Assembly: GCF_014197915.1 (NCBI RefSeq)
Contig: NZ_JACIGK010000012.1
Span: 86,659 to 150,658, forward strand
Length of the DNA: 64,000 nt
Source of the DNA: Roseospira visakhapatnamensis
GTDB lineage: Bacteria; Pseudomonadota; Alphaproteobacteria; Rhodospirillales; Rhodospirillaceae
Direction of reading: 5' to 3'
Of the stretch, positions 42,630 to 51,066 are shown piece after piece. Under the pieces are notes generated by a model. The model saw only the letters and a program-made list of their open reading frames with translations, was not told the DNA's origin and made no database searches. Numbering within the stretch: position 1 is the stretch's first letter; every line of letters begins with the position of its first letter. The position numbers and the translations under genes were made by a program.

Positions 42630-42944
42630 ATGGCTCAGCCCGACAGCACCCAGCACCCCGGCACCGTGTTGCGTAAGCGCTTCATGGTGCCCCACGGCCT
42701 CAGCGCCGAGGGGTTGGCCGCCGACCTTGGGGTGCCCGTCAACCGGCTGGAGGACATCCTCGCCGGGCAGCGGTCCATCGGCGCCGAGGTGGCGTTGCGG
42801 CTGGGGCGCTGTTTCGGCACCTCGCCGTTGTACTGGATGAACCTGCAAAGCCGCTTCGACCTGCATGTCACGGCCCAGGTGCTGGGCGGCGACATCGCCC
42901 GCGAGGTGCGCCCGCGCGATGCCGCGCCCCGCCAGGTGGCGTGA
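42630..42944 (+). CDS. HigA-like helix-turn-helix protein, orphan antitoxin type
   Basis: A 104-residue XRE-family protein; ATG 42630 gives MAQPDSTQHPGTVLRKRFMV, the usual start of the HigA addiction-module family. The helix-turn-helix is GLSAEGLAADLGVPVNRLED, followed by ILAGQRSIGAEVALRLGRCF and the diagnostic GTSPLYWMNLQSRFDLH. In a standard module the toxin higB lies immediately upstream; here the 396 bp upstream hold no gene, and the next gene downstream is convergent. It is thus an antitoxin without a visible toxin, probably a domesticated regulator. The C-terminal REVRPRDAAPRQVA is unconserved. Confidence 0.82.
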   Translation: MAQPDSTQHPGTVLRKRFMVPHGLSAEGLAADLGVPVNRLEDILAGQRSIGAEVALRLGRCFGTSPLYWMNLQSRFDLHVTAQVLGGDIAREVRPRDAAPRQVA

Positions 42945-42960
42945 CCGCCGCGCCCCCCGC

Positions 42961-44400
42961 TCACCGTCCGTTCGCCGCGTCCATGCCGGCGGTCTCGCCC
43001 GCGCCGGAGGGACCGAGGGCGGCCATGGCGTGGGCGCTGTCCCTGGCCTCGGCGTGCCATCGGGCGCGTAGTCGGTCCAGGGCCTCGTCCGGCGCCGGGA
43101 CCGTCAGGGTATTGTCCGCGTGGCGGGTGACCAGGTCGAGCCGCGCGAGCTTGTCCAGCGCGTCCGTGATGTCGAAATCCACCGCCATGGCGAAGGTGCG
43201 GCGCACCCAGTCCTCGACCGCCACCTTCAGGCCGGCGGCGTCGAGGGGCCGCGCGGCCCGGTCCAGCAGCACGTAGGCCAGCGCCGCTTCCTTGAACTCC
43301 TGGTCCTCGGCGGTGCCGATCAGGTAGTCGAACACGGCGGCGTTGTTGCAGACGTTACGGACGTACAGGGTTTCGGTCAGGGCCATCTGGTACTTGAGAA
43401 CCTGCCGTTCGACCTTGATGATCTGGCGCATCAGGAAGCCGCCCAGGCCGGCCAGGGCGCTCATGGCCGCCAGTGCCTTGGTCAGGGCGGCCTTGTCCAC
43501 CGACCCGGCGGCGGCGAAGCCCATCCAGGTGGCCAGCACCACCGCCAGCACCGACAGGGCCGGCAGGATGTTGAGCATGATCGGCACGCCGCCGGCCACC
43601 GCCGGCACCCCGAGCATCAGCTTGTCGCGGGTCCGCATCACCGCCCGGGCGCCCGGGTAGAGCATGTTCAGGTCGGCCTCGGCCACGTCGGTGAACAGCT
43701 TGATCACGGTCTTGCCGGCGAACGGGCGCACCACGGGTCCCGGTCCCCAGGCCCGGAGCACGCGCCTGGGCAATGGCCAGTCGGGCAGGGGCAGCCGTTC
43801 GTGGAAGCGGATCATGACCACCACGTGGCGCAGGCGGATCATGGGCCGCTGGCGCGTGATCAGGCCGAACAGGTAGCGCCGGGTGGCCTGGCAGCGGCGC
43901 CGGCCCCGGGCGAAGAAGGCCACATCGGCGTAGTACCGCCGCGGCACGCGGATGCGCGCCTGCACCTCGGCCGACTCTTCGTCCGCCTGACGCAGGCGGT
44001 CGTCGGTCACCACCGTGAAGTTGGCCTGGATCAGCACCCGGCGCAGGCGGGCGGCCAGGGCGGCGTGGGTGGCGGCGTGGCTGTCCGCCCCGGCCGATCC
44101 GGCGAGCGTTGGCAGGTCGGGGTTGATGGGATGATAGTCGTCGCGCAGGCCCACCAGGGTCTCGCTGCCATCGATGCGGAACAGCAGGCCCAGCATGCGG
44201 AAGATATCGCGCATGACGGCCGTCCGAGACGACCCGTCCGGTCCGCCGCTGCCGTGGATCACCAGCCGGTCGATCAGGGCGCTTTGCGGCACGGCGATGA
44301 AGGTGTCGGGCAGGACATCGGCGTCGGTCTCCGCCATCCCGTCCAGGGGGGCGGTCTCCATGAGCGTCGATGGCGCGTCGTCTGCGGTCTCCGCCATCAT
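42961..44400 (-). CDS. DUF3754 (TMEM143-like) membrane protein
   Basis: A 479-residue protein; ATG 44400 (GAGAGGA upstream) is preferred to GTG 44472, which has no ribosome-binding site. The N-terminal half carries the family pattern: FIAVPQSALIDRLV, VPRRYYADVAFFARGRRRCQ, MIRLRHVVVMIRFHER, then FAGKTVIKLFTDVAEADLNM and LYPGARAVMRTRDKLMLGVP. Two membrane helices follow (GGVPIMLNILPALSVLAVVL; ALTKALAAMSALAGLGGFLM), and then a cytoplasmic region (QMALTETLYVRNVCNNAAVF, VEDWVRRTFAMAVDFDITDA) with a winged-helix-like end. Function unknown; the mammalian TMEM143 homologue is mitochondrial. Confidence 0.75.
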   Translation of the reverse strand: MMAETADDAPSTLMETAPLDGMAETDADVLPDTFIAVPQSALIDRLVIHGSGGPDGSSRTAVMRDIFRMLGLLFRIDGSETLVGLRDDYHPINPDLPTLAGSAGADSHAATHAALAARLRRVLIQANFTVVTDDRLRQADEESAEVQARIRVPRRYYADVAFFARGRRRCQATRRYLFGLITRQRPMIRLRHVVVMIRFHERLPLPDWPLPRRVLRAWGPGPVVRPFAGKTVIKLFTDVAEADLNMLYPGARAVMRTRDKLMLGVPAVAGGVPIMLNILPALSVLAVVLATWMGFAAAGSVDKAALTKALAAMSALAGLGGFLMRQIIKVERQVLKYQMALTETLYVRNVCNNAAVFDYLIGTAEDQEFKEAALAYVLLDRAARPLDAAGLKVAVEDWVRRTFAMAVDFDITDALDKLARLDLVTRHADNTLTVPAPDEALDRLRARWHAEARDSAHAMAALGPSGAGETAGMDAANGR

Positions 44401-44563
44401 CCGGAGCGTCCTCTCGGTGGTGGCCAGCGTGTCGGCCAAGGGAGAGACTGATGGGAGACGCGTGGGGGGCACCGCTCTCGAGGGGAGCCGGGGCCAGGGG
44501 TGGAGACGGGGCGTGGTCAGCCGGGCGCGCCGGTGGGCGCCGCCCGGCGACCATGGACCGGTG

Positions 44564-44989
44564 TCAGCCGATGTCCGCCTCGTCCACGTCGACCTGGCCG
44601 CTCAGGCGGCGGCGGATGTGGGACCAGGCCATGCCCACGGCCATGATCAGGGATACCGCGATCAGGCCGAGCCAGATCAGGATATCGCCGGTCAGCCAGT
44701 CGGCGCCGGCATACACCACGACCACCCAGCCGAAGACGGCGAACAGCAGCACCAAAAGGCCGATGCCCAGGGGGCCGATGGAGCGCATGGTGGCCCGCAG
44801 ATAGATGATGAACCCGATCAACAGCACGACCGCCAGCAGTGTCTTCAACGCCGGGTCGCTGTTGATCGAGGTGTTGGCGATCCAGCCGAACAGGGAGTAG
44901 TTGGTTGGGTTGAACGTCGCGATCACAAGAACGAGCGCCACCATCCAGCGGATGATGAACCCGTTCCACGTCAGCCTGGAACTGGCCAT
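44564..44989 (-). CDS. Four-helix membrane protein, DUF6524-like
   Basis: A 141-residue protein beginning MASSRLTWNGFIIRWMVALV, with ATG 44989. Four hydrophobic helices cover it: ~10-30, ~48-66 (LKTLLAVVLLIGFIIYLRAT), ~70-92 (IGPLGIGLLVLLFAVFGWVV) and ~98-120 (GDILIWLGLIAVSLIMAVGM). A charged tail (RRRLSGQVDVDEADIG) follows. The motif ATFNPTNYSLFGW after helix one is what I associate with DUF6524. Function unknown. It has a long 5' leader with two palindromes. Confidence 0.7.
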   Translation of the reverse strand: MASSRLTWNGFIIRWMVALVLVIATFNPTNYSLFGWIANTSINSDPALKTLLAVVLLIGFIIYLRATMRSIGPLGIGLLVLLFAVFGWVVVVYAGADWLTGDILIWLGLIAVSLIMAVGMAWSHIRRRLSGQVDVDEADIG

Positions 44990-45007
44990 GAGTCCCTCTC
45001 CTTGAGA

Positions 45008-45050
45008 GCAAATCCCGAGCGATCCGAACCGGATCGCGACGACGATTTGC
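45008..45050. repeat. Nested palindrome in the DUF6524-like gene leader
   Basis: GCAAATC (45008-45014) pairs with GATTTGC (45044-45050) and GCGATCCG (45019-45026) with CGGATCGC (45030-45037), giving an imperfect hairpin with a 3-base loop about 20 bases upstream of the start codon. Confidence 0.65.
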
Positions 45051-45070
45051 TTAAATATCAGAATGTTAGG

Positions 45071-45104
45071 GCATGGTGCGCGAGTCCAGACTCACGCACC
45101 ATGC
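45071..45104. terminator. Strong hairpin between the TAXI and DUF6524-like genes
   Basis: GCATGGTGCG (45071-45080) pairs perfectly with CGCACCATGC (45095-45104), and GAGT/ACTC extend the stem inside. TTTAT follows on the plus strand. It lies about 250 bp beyond the TAXI-type gene's stop, so it may end that transcript or be a dispersed palindrome. The stretch 45105-45355 shows nothing else. Confidence 0.5.
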
Positions 45105-45355
45105 TTTATGTCTCGGCGCCGCGCGACGACCGATGTGTTTCTTGGGCCACGACCACCGGCCTTGGACCACGACCACCGGACGGTCCCGGCGTCACGGTGC
45201 GTGACGGCCGGCGCCCCCGAGGGGGTGCCGATGCCGGCCCGCCGGACCGGATGGATGACGTGGCCTGGGCTTGTGTCATCGTGTCGTGTCGCGCCGCGCC
45301 ACGGACGGCGCCCCGGCCCGCGCCGGGCGGCCGTCCGCTCGTGTCAAGACGTGGG

Positions 45356-46369
45356 TTACTGGGCGACGCTCTGGGCCGCGTCGTCCACGGCCTGCAGCGC
45401 CTTCTCCAGGCCCTGCTCGGAGACCTCCACCAGGTCGTCCAGCATGGACTGGAACCAGCCGGCCCGGGGTTGCAGGTCACCCAACGGGGCGGCGCGCAGC
45501 ACCTCGATCATCTCCTCGTGGTCGAGGCGGGCGTCGCTGCCGGCGGTGACCAGATCGGGCTTGCCGGTGATGTAGGCCAGCGGCGTGCAGGCGGTGACGA
45601 TCTTCTCCACGCCCTGCCAGTTCAGCAGCCCGGCGCTGGTGACCTTGATCTCCAGCGGCACATAGGCGCGTTCCCCATCGGCGAAGCGCTGGCGCAGGAT
45701 GGTGCGGTTGATCACCGGGACGAACACCATCTTGGCGTCGTTCAGGCGTTCAAAGCGCGCGTTGGAGGGATCGGGGAACTGCACGAAGAAGGCGATGTCG
45801 GCGGCGCCGTTGATGACGGCGTCGATGGCATCGTCGGTGCTGCCCATGTACTCGACCTTGCTGGCCTGGGCCAGGTTCTCGTCGAAGCTCTGCAACAGCT
45901 TGAAGGTCTGGGCGGAGCCGCTGGCCTCGGATCCCATGGCGAAGCGCAGGCGCCGCGCGTAGCCGGTCACCGATCCCCAGTTGCCCAGGCGCTCGGCGTT
46001 GGACTCGGTGGTCACGGCGTACAGGCACTCGTTGGCCACGTCGTTGCGGATGATGGTGATCTGCTCGCTGATGGTCGGGTTCTGGGATGCCTGATAGGCC
46101 AGCACGTCGGTCTGGGTCATGCCGATGGCGCGCGGGTTGCGCAGCACCTGCTGGATGTTCTCGCCGCTGCCCGCGCTGGTCCTGACCTCGTACTCGAAGA
46201 ACTCCTTCCGCAGGACCTCCACGGCGAGCGGCCCGAAGGACCCGAAGTAGCTGCCGGCCTCCCCGCCGGTGTAGATGGGCTCGGCGGCCAAGGCGCCGGT
46301 GGACAGGGTCACGGCGGCGACCGCGCCGGTGACCCAGGACAGACCCCAGGAAGATCGGATGATGGTCAT
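45356..46369 (-). CDS. TAXI-family TRAP transporter solute-binding protein (orphan)
   Basis: A 337-residue periplasmic protein; ATG 46369 follows GGGGAA. The signal peptide (WGLSWVTGAVAAVTLSTGAL) is cleaved near ALAAEP. The mature start, PIYTGGEAGSYFGSFGPLA, and EYEVRTSAGSGENIQQVLRN are the TAXI pattern (Y-x-GG..GxYY/F..A; S-x-GS-x-EN). RRLRFAMGSEASGSAQTFKL and MGSTDDAIDAVINGAADIAF continue it. TAXI proteins deliver dicarboxylates, glutamate or similar ligands to a fused DctQM permease; no such permease lies on either side. It must serve a distant permease or act as a sensor. The C-terminal ~40 residues are helical and acidic. Confidence 0.8.
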   Translation of the reverse strand: MTIIRSSWGLSWVTGAVAAVTLSTGALAAEPIYTGGEAGSYFGSFGPLAVEVLRKEFFEYEVRTSAGSGENIQQVLRNPRAIGMTQTDVLAYQASQNPTISEQITIIRNDVANECLYAVTTESNAERLGNWGSVTGYARRLRFAMGSEASGSAQTFKLLQSFDENLAQASKVEYMGSTDDAIDAVINGAADIAFFVQFPDPSNARFERLNDAKMVFVPVINRTILRQRFADGERAYVPLEIKVTSAGLLNWQGVEKIVTACTPLAYITGKPDLVTAGSDARLDHEEMIEVLRAAPLGDLQPRAGWFQSMLDDLVEVSEQGLEKALQAVDDAAQSVAQ

Positions 46370-46816
46370 GGTTCCCCCGTTCTGTGGTGTTTGTCGTTAT
46401 GCCGAGGCGCCTGAGCGCATGCCCGCCTCATGATGTCATGTCCGTCCGCTCTCGCGCCGTCCCGCTCCCTTGTCTGGCCCGTGTCACCGTCTGTTGTTCA
46501 AGGGGAGGGAAGGGCGAACCAGAAACACATCGTGCCGGTGACGCCGGTCCGTGGGGTGTCGCGACGGTTGGGACCGGCGGTCGGGACCGGCACGGGCGCT
46601 GGCGCCATGGTCCGCCGACCGCGTCGCGGCCAGGAACGACCTCGCGCGTCCCCGGGACTCGGCGCGGTATCCGCCGCGAAACCCGCCATAGAGTACCCTA
46701 CGCGTCCAGTCGGACGCAACGGATCGCATCCGGACAGTCCCGCGGCAAAGGCGATGTTTCGCATTCTGGGAGACGGGCGACGTGATCTTGCGTTCGAGAC
46801 ACCGGCGCCCCGCCGG
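46370..46816 (-). other. Intergenic region between the ABC operon end and the TAXI gene
   Basis: Some 450 bases without a gene. A short hairpin (ACCGGC/GCCGGT, 46801-46806 and 46812-46817) touches the last stop codon of the ABC operon. The rest is GC-rich and featureless; the TAXI promoter should be near its right-hand gene boundary but is not recognisable. Confidence 0.3.
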
Positions 46817-48031
46817 TCAGTCGTAGGGGTCGGCGGCGTCGCGCAGGCCGTCGCCCAGGAAGTTGAACGCCAGCACCGCCACCATGACCGCCAGCATGGG
46901 GGTCATCAGCCAGGGGTACAGCACCACGGCCTCGATGTTCTGGGCCTCGGTGAGCATCACCCCCCAACTGGTGATCGGCGGCCGCAGCCCCAGCCCCAGG
47001 AACGACAGCGCCGTTTCCCCCAGGATCATGCCCGGCACCGACAGGGTGAGAGAGGCGATCAGGTGGCTCGAGAAGTTGGGCAGCAGGTGGCGGGCGATGA
47101 TGCGTCCGGGCCTGGCGCCCATCAGCGCGGCGGCGGTCACGTAGTCCTCCTCGCGCAGCGCCAGCAGCTTGGACCGCACCGCCCGCGCCAGCCCCGGCCA
47201 GTCGATCAGGCCGAGGATCAGGGTGATGCAGAAGAACACGGCGATCGGGCTCCAGGTCACCGGCACGGCCGCCGACAGGGCCATCCACAGCGGCAGTTCG
47301 GGCAGCGAGCGCAGGATCTCGATGGCCCGCTGCACCACCGTGTCCACCCAGCCGCCGAAGTAGCCCGCCATGCCCCCCAGGGTGAGGCCGATCACGAAGC
47401 TGACGGCGATCCCGAACAGGCCCACGGTCATGGAGATGCGCGTGCCGTGGATCAGCCGCGAGGCCATGTCCTGGCCCAGCCGGTCGGTGCCCAGCAGGAA
47501 CAGCGTACCGCCCTCGGGCGGGCAGACCAGGTGAACCGTGCCCGGGATCAGCCCCCAGAAGCGGTACTCCGGGCCGGAACAGAAGAACCGCAGTGGCTGT
47601 GGCCGGCTGGTGTTCGGGGTGTAGACCCGTTGCAGGCGGTCGATATCCAGCTGGTAGGCCAGTGGATAGACGAACGGACCGATGAAGCGGCCCTCGTGGA
47701 CCAGGCGCACCTGCTGCGGCGGCGCGTAGATGAACCCCGTGTCTCGGTCTCCGAGCGCGTAGGGGGCGACCACCTCGGCGAACGCCACCAGAAGATACAG
47801 GCCGATGAGCACGAGGCCGCTGGCCACCGCCAGCCGGTGACGGCGCAACCGCCACCAGATCAGGCGCCAGTGGCCGGCCTCCAGTTCCTTCTGGCGCGCG
47901 GCGGGCAACACCTCCTCGGCGGTCGGATCGAACGGCCGGTCGCAGACATAGTGCCGGTCCGGATCGGACGGATCGGGGACGGCCGTGGACGCGGGGCCGG
48001 AGCCGGGGCCGGTCGGGGGCGGGGCGGTCAT
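46817..48031 (-). CDS. ABC importer permease, DppC/OppC type, with long periplasmic insert
   Basis: A 404-residue inner-membrane permease. The N-terminus is a 60-residue cytoplasmic lead (Pro/Asp-rich, then HWRLIWWRLRRHRLAVASGL). The first helix is VLIGLYLLVAFAEVVAPYAL; then ~90 residues of insert (residues ~85-185) precede FLLGTDRLGQDMASRLIHGT, the usual start of the DppC core. The core has five helices and the coupling EAA loop ALMGARPGRIIARHLLPNFS. The C-terminus LGDGLRDAADPYD is standard for the family. It overlaps the upstream permease by 4 bp (ATGA) and is the last gene of the operon. Confidence 0.88.
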   Translation of the reverse strand: MTAPPPTGPGSGPASTAVPDPSDPDRHYVCDRPFDPTAEEVLPAARQKELEAGHWRLIWWRLRRHRLAVASGLVLIGLYLLVAFAEVVAPYALGDRDTGFIYAPPQQVRLVHEGRFIGPFVYPLAYQLDIDRLQRVYTPNTSRPQPLRFFCSGPEYRFWGLIPGTVHLVCPPEGGTLFLLGTDRLGQDMASRLIHGTRISMTVGLFGIAVSFVIGLTLGGMAGYFGGWVDTVVQRAIEILRSLPELPLWMALSAAVPVTWSPIAVFFCITLILGLIDWPGLARAVRSKLLALREEDYVTAAALMGARPGRIIARHLLPNFSSHLIASLTLSVPGMILGETALSFLGLGLRPPITSWGVMLTEAQNIEAVVLYPWLMTPMLAVMVAVLAFNFLGDGLRDAADPYD

Positions 48032-49026
48032 CGGCGGGTTCCTCCGCCCAGGCGAATGCGCGGATCCAGCACCGCCAGCAGCACGTCGGACAGCAGTTGC
48101 CCGGCCACCGTCAGCAGCGCCAGGAACATCAGCATGGCCCCGGCCACGTAGTAGTCCTGGGCCGCCAGCGCGCGCAGCAACAGCGGCCCGGTGGTCGGCA
48201 GGCTCATGACGGCCGACACGATCACCGACCCCGACACCAGTTGCGGCAGCAGGTTACCGATGTCCGCGACGAAGGGGTTGAGCGCCATGCGCAAGGGGTA
48301 CTTCAAGAGCAGCCGCGTCGGCGGGACTCCCTTGGCCCGCGCCGTGGTCACATAGGGGCGGTGGAGCTCATCCAGCAGGTTGGCCCGCAGGCGGCGGATC
48401 ATCGCCGCCGTGCCGGCGGTGCCGATGACCACCACCGGCACCCACAGATGCCCCAGCACCGACAGCGCCTTGTCCAGGCTCCAGGGCTGGTTCAGGTAGA
48501 CCGGATCCATCAGGCCGCCGATGGCGGTGCCGAACCAGCGGTTGGACAGGTACAGCAGGATCAGCGCCAGCAGGAAGTTGGGGGTGGCCAGGCCGAGGAA
48601 GCCGATGAAGGTGAGGCCGTAGTCACTCCAGGAATACCGGTGGGTGGCCGAGTAGAGGCCGATGGGGAAGGCCATCAGGTAGACGAACAGAACGGTCGCC
48701 GCGTTGACCAGGATGGTGAGCACGAACACGTCGCCGATCAGCGAGGCGACCGGGACGCTGTGTTCGAACGAGTAGCCGAGGTTGCCGGTCAGCAGGCCGC
48801 CGGCCCAGGCCAGGTACTGCATCACCAGGGGCTGGTCCAGGCCGTACTGCTCGCGCATGTAGGCGATGCGCTCGGGCGGCACCATCTCGCCCTGAGCGCG
48901 CAGTTCCTCGATGTAGGTGGTCAGGTAGTCGCCGGGTGGCAACTGGATGATGATGAACACCAAGACGCTGGTCACCACCAGCGTCAGGCCCATCAGTCCG
49001 ATCCGTCGCAGCAGGTAGCCGCCCAT
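48028..49026 (-). CDS. ABC importer permease, DppB/OppB type
   Basis: A 332-residue permease starting MGGYLLRRIGLMGLTLVVTS, the typical DppB N-terminus with helix one. It has six predicted helices; the EAA coupling loop is VTTARAKGVPPTRLLLKYPL, and the C-terminal MLMFLALLTVAGQLLSDVLL ends in LDPRIRLGGG. The early periplasmic loop (LPPGDYLTTYIEELRAQGEM then REQYGLDQPLVMQYLAW) is longer than in DppB of enterics and like that of permeases paired with large family-5 binding proteins. It starts 66 bp after the binding-protein gene and overlaps the second permease. Confidence 0.9.
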   Translation of the reverse strand: MGGYLLRRIGLMGLTLVVTSVLVFIIIQLPPGDYLTTYIEELRAQGEMVPPERIAYMREQYGLDQPLVMQYLAWAGGLLTGNLGYSFEHSVPVASLIGDVFVLTILVNAATVLFVYLMAFPIGLYSATHRYSWSDYGLTFIGFLGLATPNFLLALILLYLSNRWFGTAIGGLMDPVYLNQPWSLDKALSVLGHLWVPVVVIGTAGTAAMIRRLRANLLDELHRPYVTTARAKGVPPTRLLLKYPLRMALNPFVADIGNLLPQLVSGSVIVSAVMSLPTTGPLLLRALAAQDYYVAGAMLMFLALLTVAGQLLSDVLLAVLDPRIRLGGGTRR

Positions 49027-49092
49027 CAGCCCCCCTCTCCGTGTCCGGGTCTCCGCGTTGGCGCCGCGATGCCTTGGCGCGCGCGATCCGCG

Positions 49093-51066
49093 TCAGTCCC
49101 CCGCTCTGTCCGGCTCCCGCGCCAGGAAGAACGTATCCATGCCGTGGATGCCGAAATGGGCCCCGGGATTCCAGTTGTAGAGCGCTTCCTCCGGCACGTT
49201 GCGCAGGGCCAGCGCGCGCACCACCGGCTGCATGCCGCCGGCCAGGATGCCGATGCTGAACTGCTGGTCGGCGTGGATGGCCAGAATCTCCGACCAGATC
49301 TCGGCCTGGCGCGCCTCGCTGTCCGAGAGCATCCAGGCATCATAGAGCGCCATCAACCGCTTGACCTCCGGCAGGTCCACCGGTTCGCCCGCCGCGCCCC
49401 GGGTCTCGCGATACTGCCCCCACGCGGACCACTGCCACATGTCCTGGCTGATGGGGACCAGTTCGTTGGGCGGCATGATCGCGGTGGCCAGGGCGTTGTT
49501 GAGTCCACCGGCGGCGACCATCAGCGGGCTTCCGGTGTAGACGCGCCGCTTGAGCACCTCGCGGGAGAAGGTGCGGATGAACATCCGCACGCCGATGCGC
49601 CGCCATTGGTCCTTGATCAGGCGGAGCGCGTCCAGGCGCTCGATGCTCTCGCCGTCCTCCTCGACGATCAGGTCCATGGGCCGGCCGTCGGGCAGCAGGC
49701 GGATCCCCTGGCTGTCCCGCGCGGTGTGACCCAGGCTGTCCAGCAGGACGTTGGCGGCCTCCACGTCCCGCCGGGTGTAGAGGATCTCGTTGCGCGAATT
49801 GTGCAATGGGCTGTCGCGCAACATGGTGTTGTTGGTCTCCTGACCCAGCCCGAAGAACACCACCTGGTTGATCTCGCGGCGGTCGATGGCCAGCGACAGG
49901 GCGCGGCGGAAGTCCGCCTGACGCAGGACCGCCCGCCACACCCGGTCGTTGGTGGTTAGGTTGGGATAGAGGGCCACGCTGGCGCCCTTGCCCTCGCGCC
50001 ACAGCATCACGTGGGTGCCGTTGCGGCCCTCGGCCGCGCGCAGGAAGGTGAAATTGGCGAAGTCCAGGTAGCGCGCCTGCAACGTCATCTCGCCGGCGCC
50101 GACCCGCGCGGGCACCAGCTTGGGGTCGGTGATGGTGATCACCACGCTGTCGATGTAGGGCAGTTGCTGGCCGGTCGGGTCCACCCTGTGGAAATAGGGA
50201 TTGCGGCGGAACACGAAGCGTTGCGCGGGCGGCTCCGTGGTGTTGACCCAGGGATCGAGGCTGGGCCGCGCCGGGTTGGTGTTGCGGTACCAGCGGTCCA
50301 TCTCGTAGTGCAGCGCCCGCCAGTCCCGGTACTGGCCGTCTCGCACCCGGCGCTCCAGGACCGCCGGGTCGGCATGGTCGGCGTGGAACCGCCGCAGGTA
50401 GTGGGCGGGGCGCACGATCTCCAGCGGCCGCGCCGCCGCCAGCGCCGGCAGGAACAGCGGGTTGGGCTTGTCCCAGGTGTAGCGAATGGTCACCGCGTCA
50501 AGGGCCTCCACCTCTGGCGCCGTCCCATGGGGCATCATCTCCGGGGGCGGGCCGCTGGGGGAGATCAGCGGGTGGTTGGCCATGTCCTCCCACCAGTACA
50601 GGAAGTCCCGGGTGGTGAACGGGTGGCCGTCGGACCAGCGGTGCCCGGGGCGCAGGTGCAGGGTGAAGACGCGCCCGTCCTCGACGGTGACGTCGCGCAG
50701 GATGTCGGGGACGAGGCGAAAGGCGGTGTCGTAGCCCATCAATCGGCTGTAGCCGTAGACGGTCATCAACCGGATGTCCTTGGCGCTGCCCATCAGCGTG
50801 TCGAGCTGTCCGCCGGGGCGGCCGGTCTCGCGATCGCGCGCGGCCAGGTCGATGACCCGGGGCACCGCCGGCAGGCGCGCGGCCATGGGGGGCAGGGCAC
50901 CGGCGGCCACGGCCTCGGCCAGCACCGGCGGCTCGACGGGCGCGGCGTGGACCGGACCCGGCGGGAGCAGCCAGGACAGCAGCAAGGGCAGCAGCAAGGG
51001 CAGTCGCATCGCCGTCGCGAGGGCCGTCCGCCCGAGGGTCATGGGGCGCTTCGTTGTCGTGGTCAC
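49093..51066 (-). CDS. ABC importer substrate-binding protein, family 5
   Basis: A 657-residue periplasmic protein. GTG 51066 has a strong GGGAGGTGAGAT just upstream and overlaps the ATPase stop (GTGA). The signal peptide (MRLPLLLPLLLSWLLPPGPV) ends near VHAAPV. The mature protein starts with VLAEAVAAGALPPMAARLP, a feature of large family-5 binding proteins, some of which carry oligosaccharides (AgpA-like), rather than of dipeptide DppA. Core motifs: TVEDGRVFTLHLRPGHRWSD, HPFTTRDFLYWWEDMANHPL and FRRALSLAIDRREINQVVFF. It is larger than DppA (~535 residues). The ligand cannot be read from sequence; the glycan-synthesis genes upstream hint at a glycan fragment. Confidence 0.85.
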   Translation of the reverse strand: MTTTTKRPMTLGRTALATAMRLPLLLPLLLSWLLPPGPVHAAPVEPPVLAEAVAAGALPPMAARLPAVPRVIDLAARDRETGRPGGQLDTLMGSAKDIRLMTVYGYSRLMGYDTAFRLVPDILRDVTVEDGRVFTLHLRPGHRWSDGHPFTTRDFLYWWEDMANHPLISPSGPPPEMMPHGTAPEVEALDAVTIRYTWDKPNPLFLPALAAARPLEIVRPAHYLRRFHADHADPAVLERRVRDGQYRDWRALHYEMDRWYRNTNPARPSLDPWVNTTEPPAQRFVFRRNPYFHRVDPTGQQLPYIDSVVITITDPKLVPARVGAGEMTLQARYLDFANFTFLRAAEGRNGTHVMLWREGKGASVALYPNLTTNDRVWRAVLRQADFRRALSLAIDRREINQVVFFGLGQETNNTMLRDSPLHNSRNEILYTRRDVEAANVLLDSLGHTARDSQGIRLLPDGRPMDLIVEEDGESIERLDALRLIKDQWRRIGVRMFIRTFSREVLKRRVYTGSPLMVAAGGLNNALATAIMPPNELVPISQDMWQWSAWGQYRETRGAAGEPVDLPEVKRLMALYDAWMLSDSEARQAEIWSEILAIHADQQFSIGILAGGMQPVVRALALRNVPEEALYNWNPGAHFGIHGMDTFFLAREPDRAGD

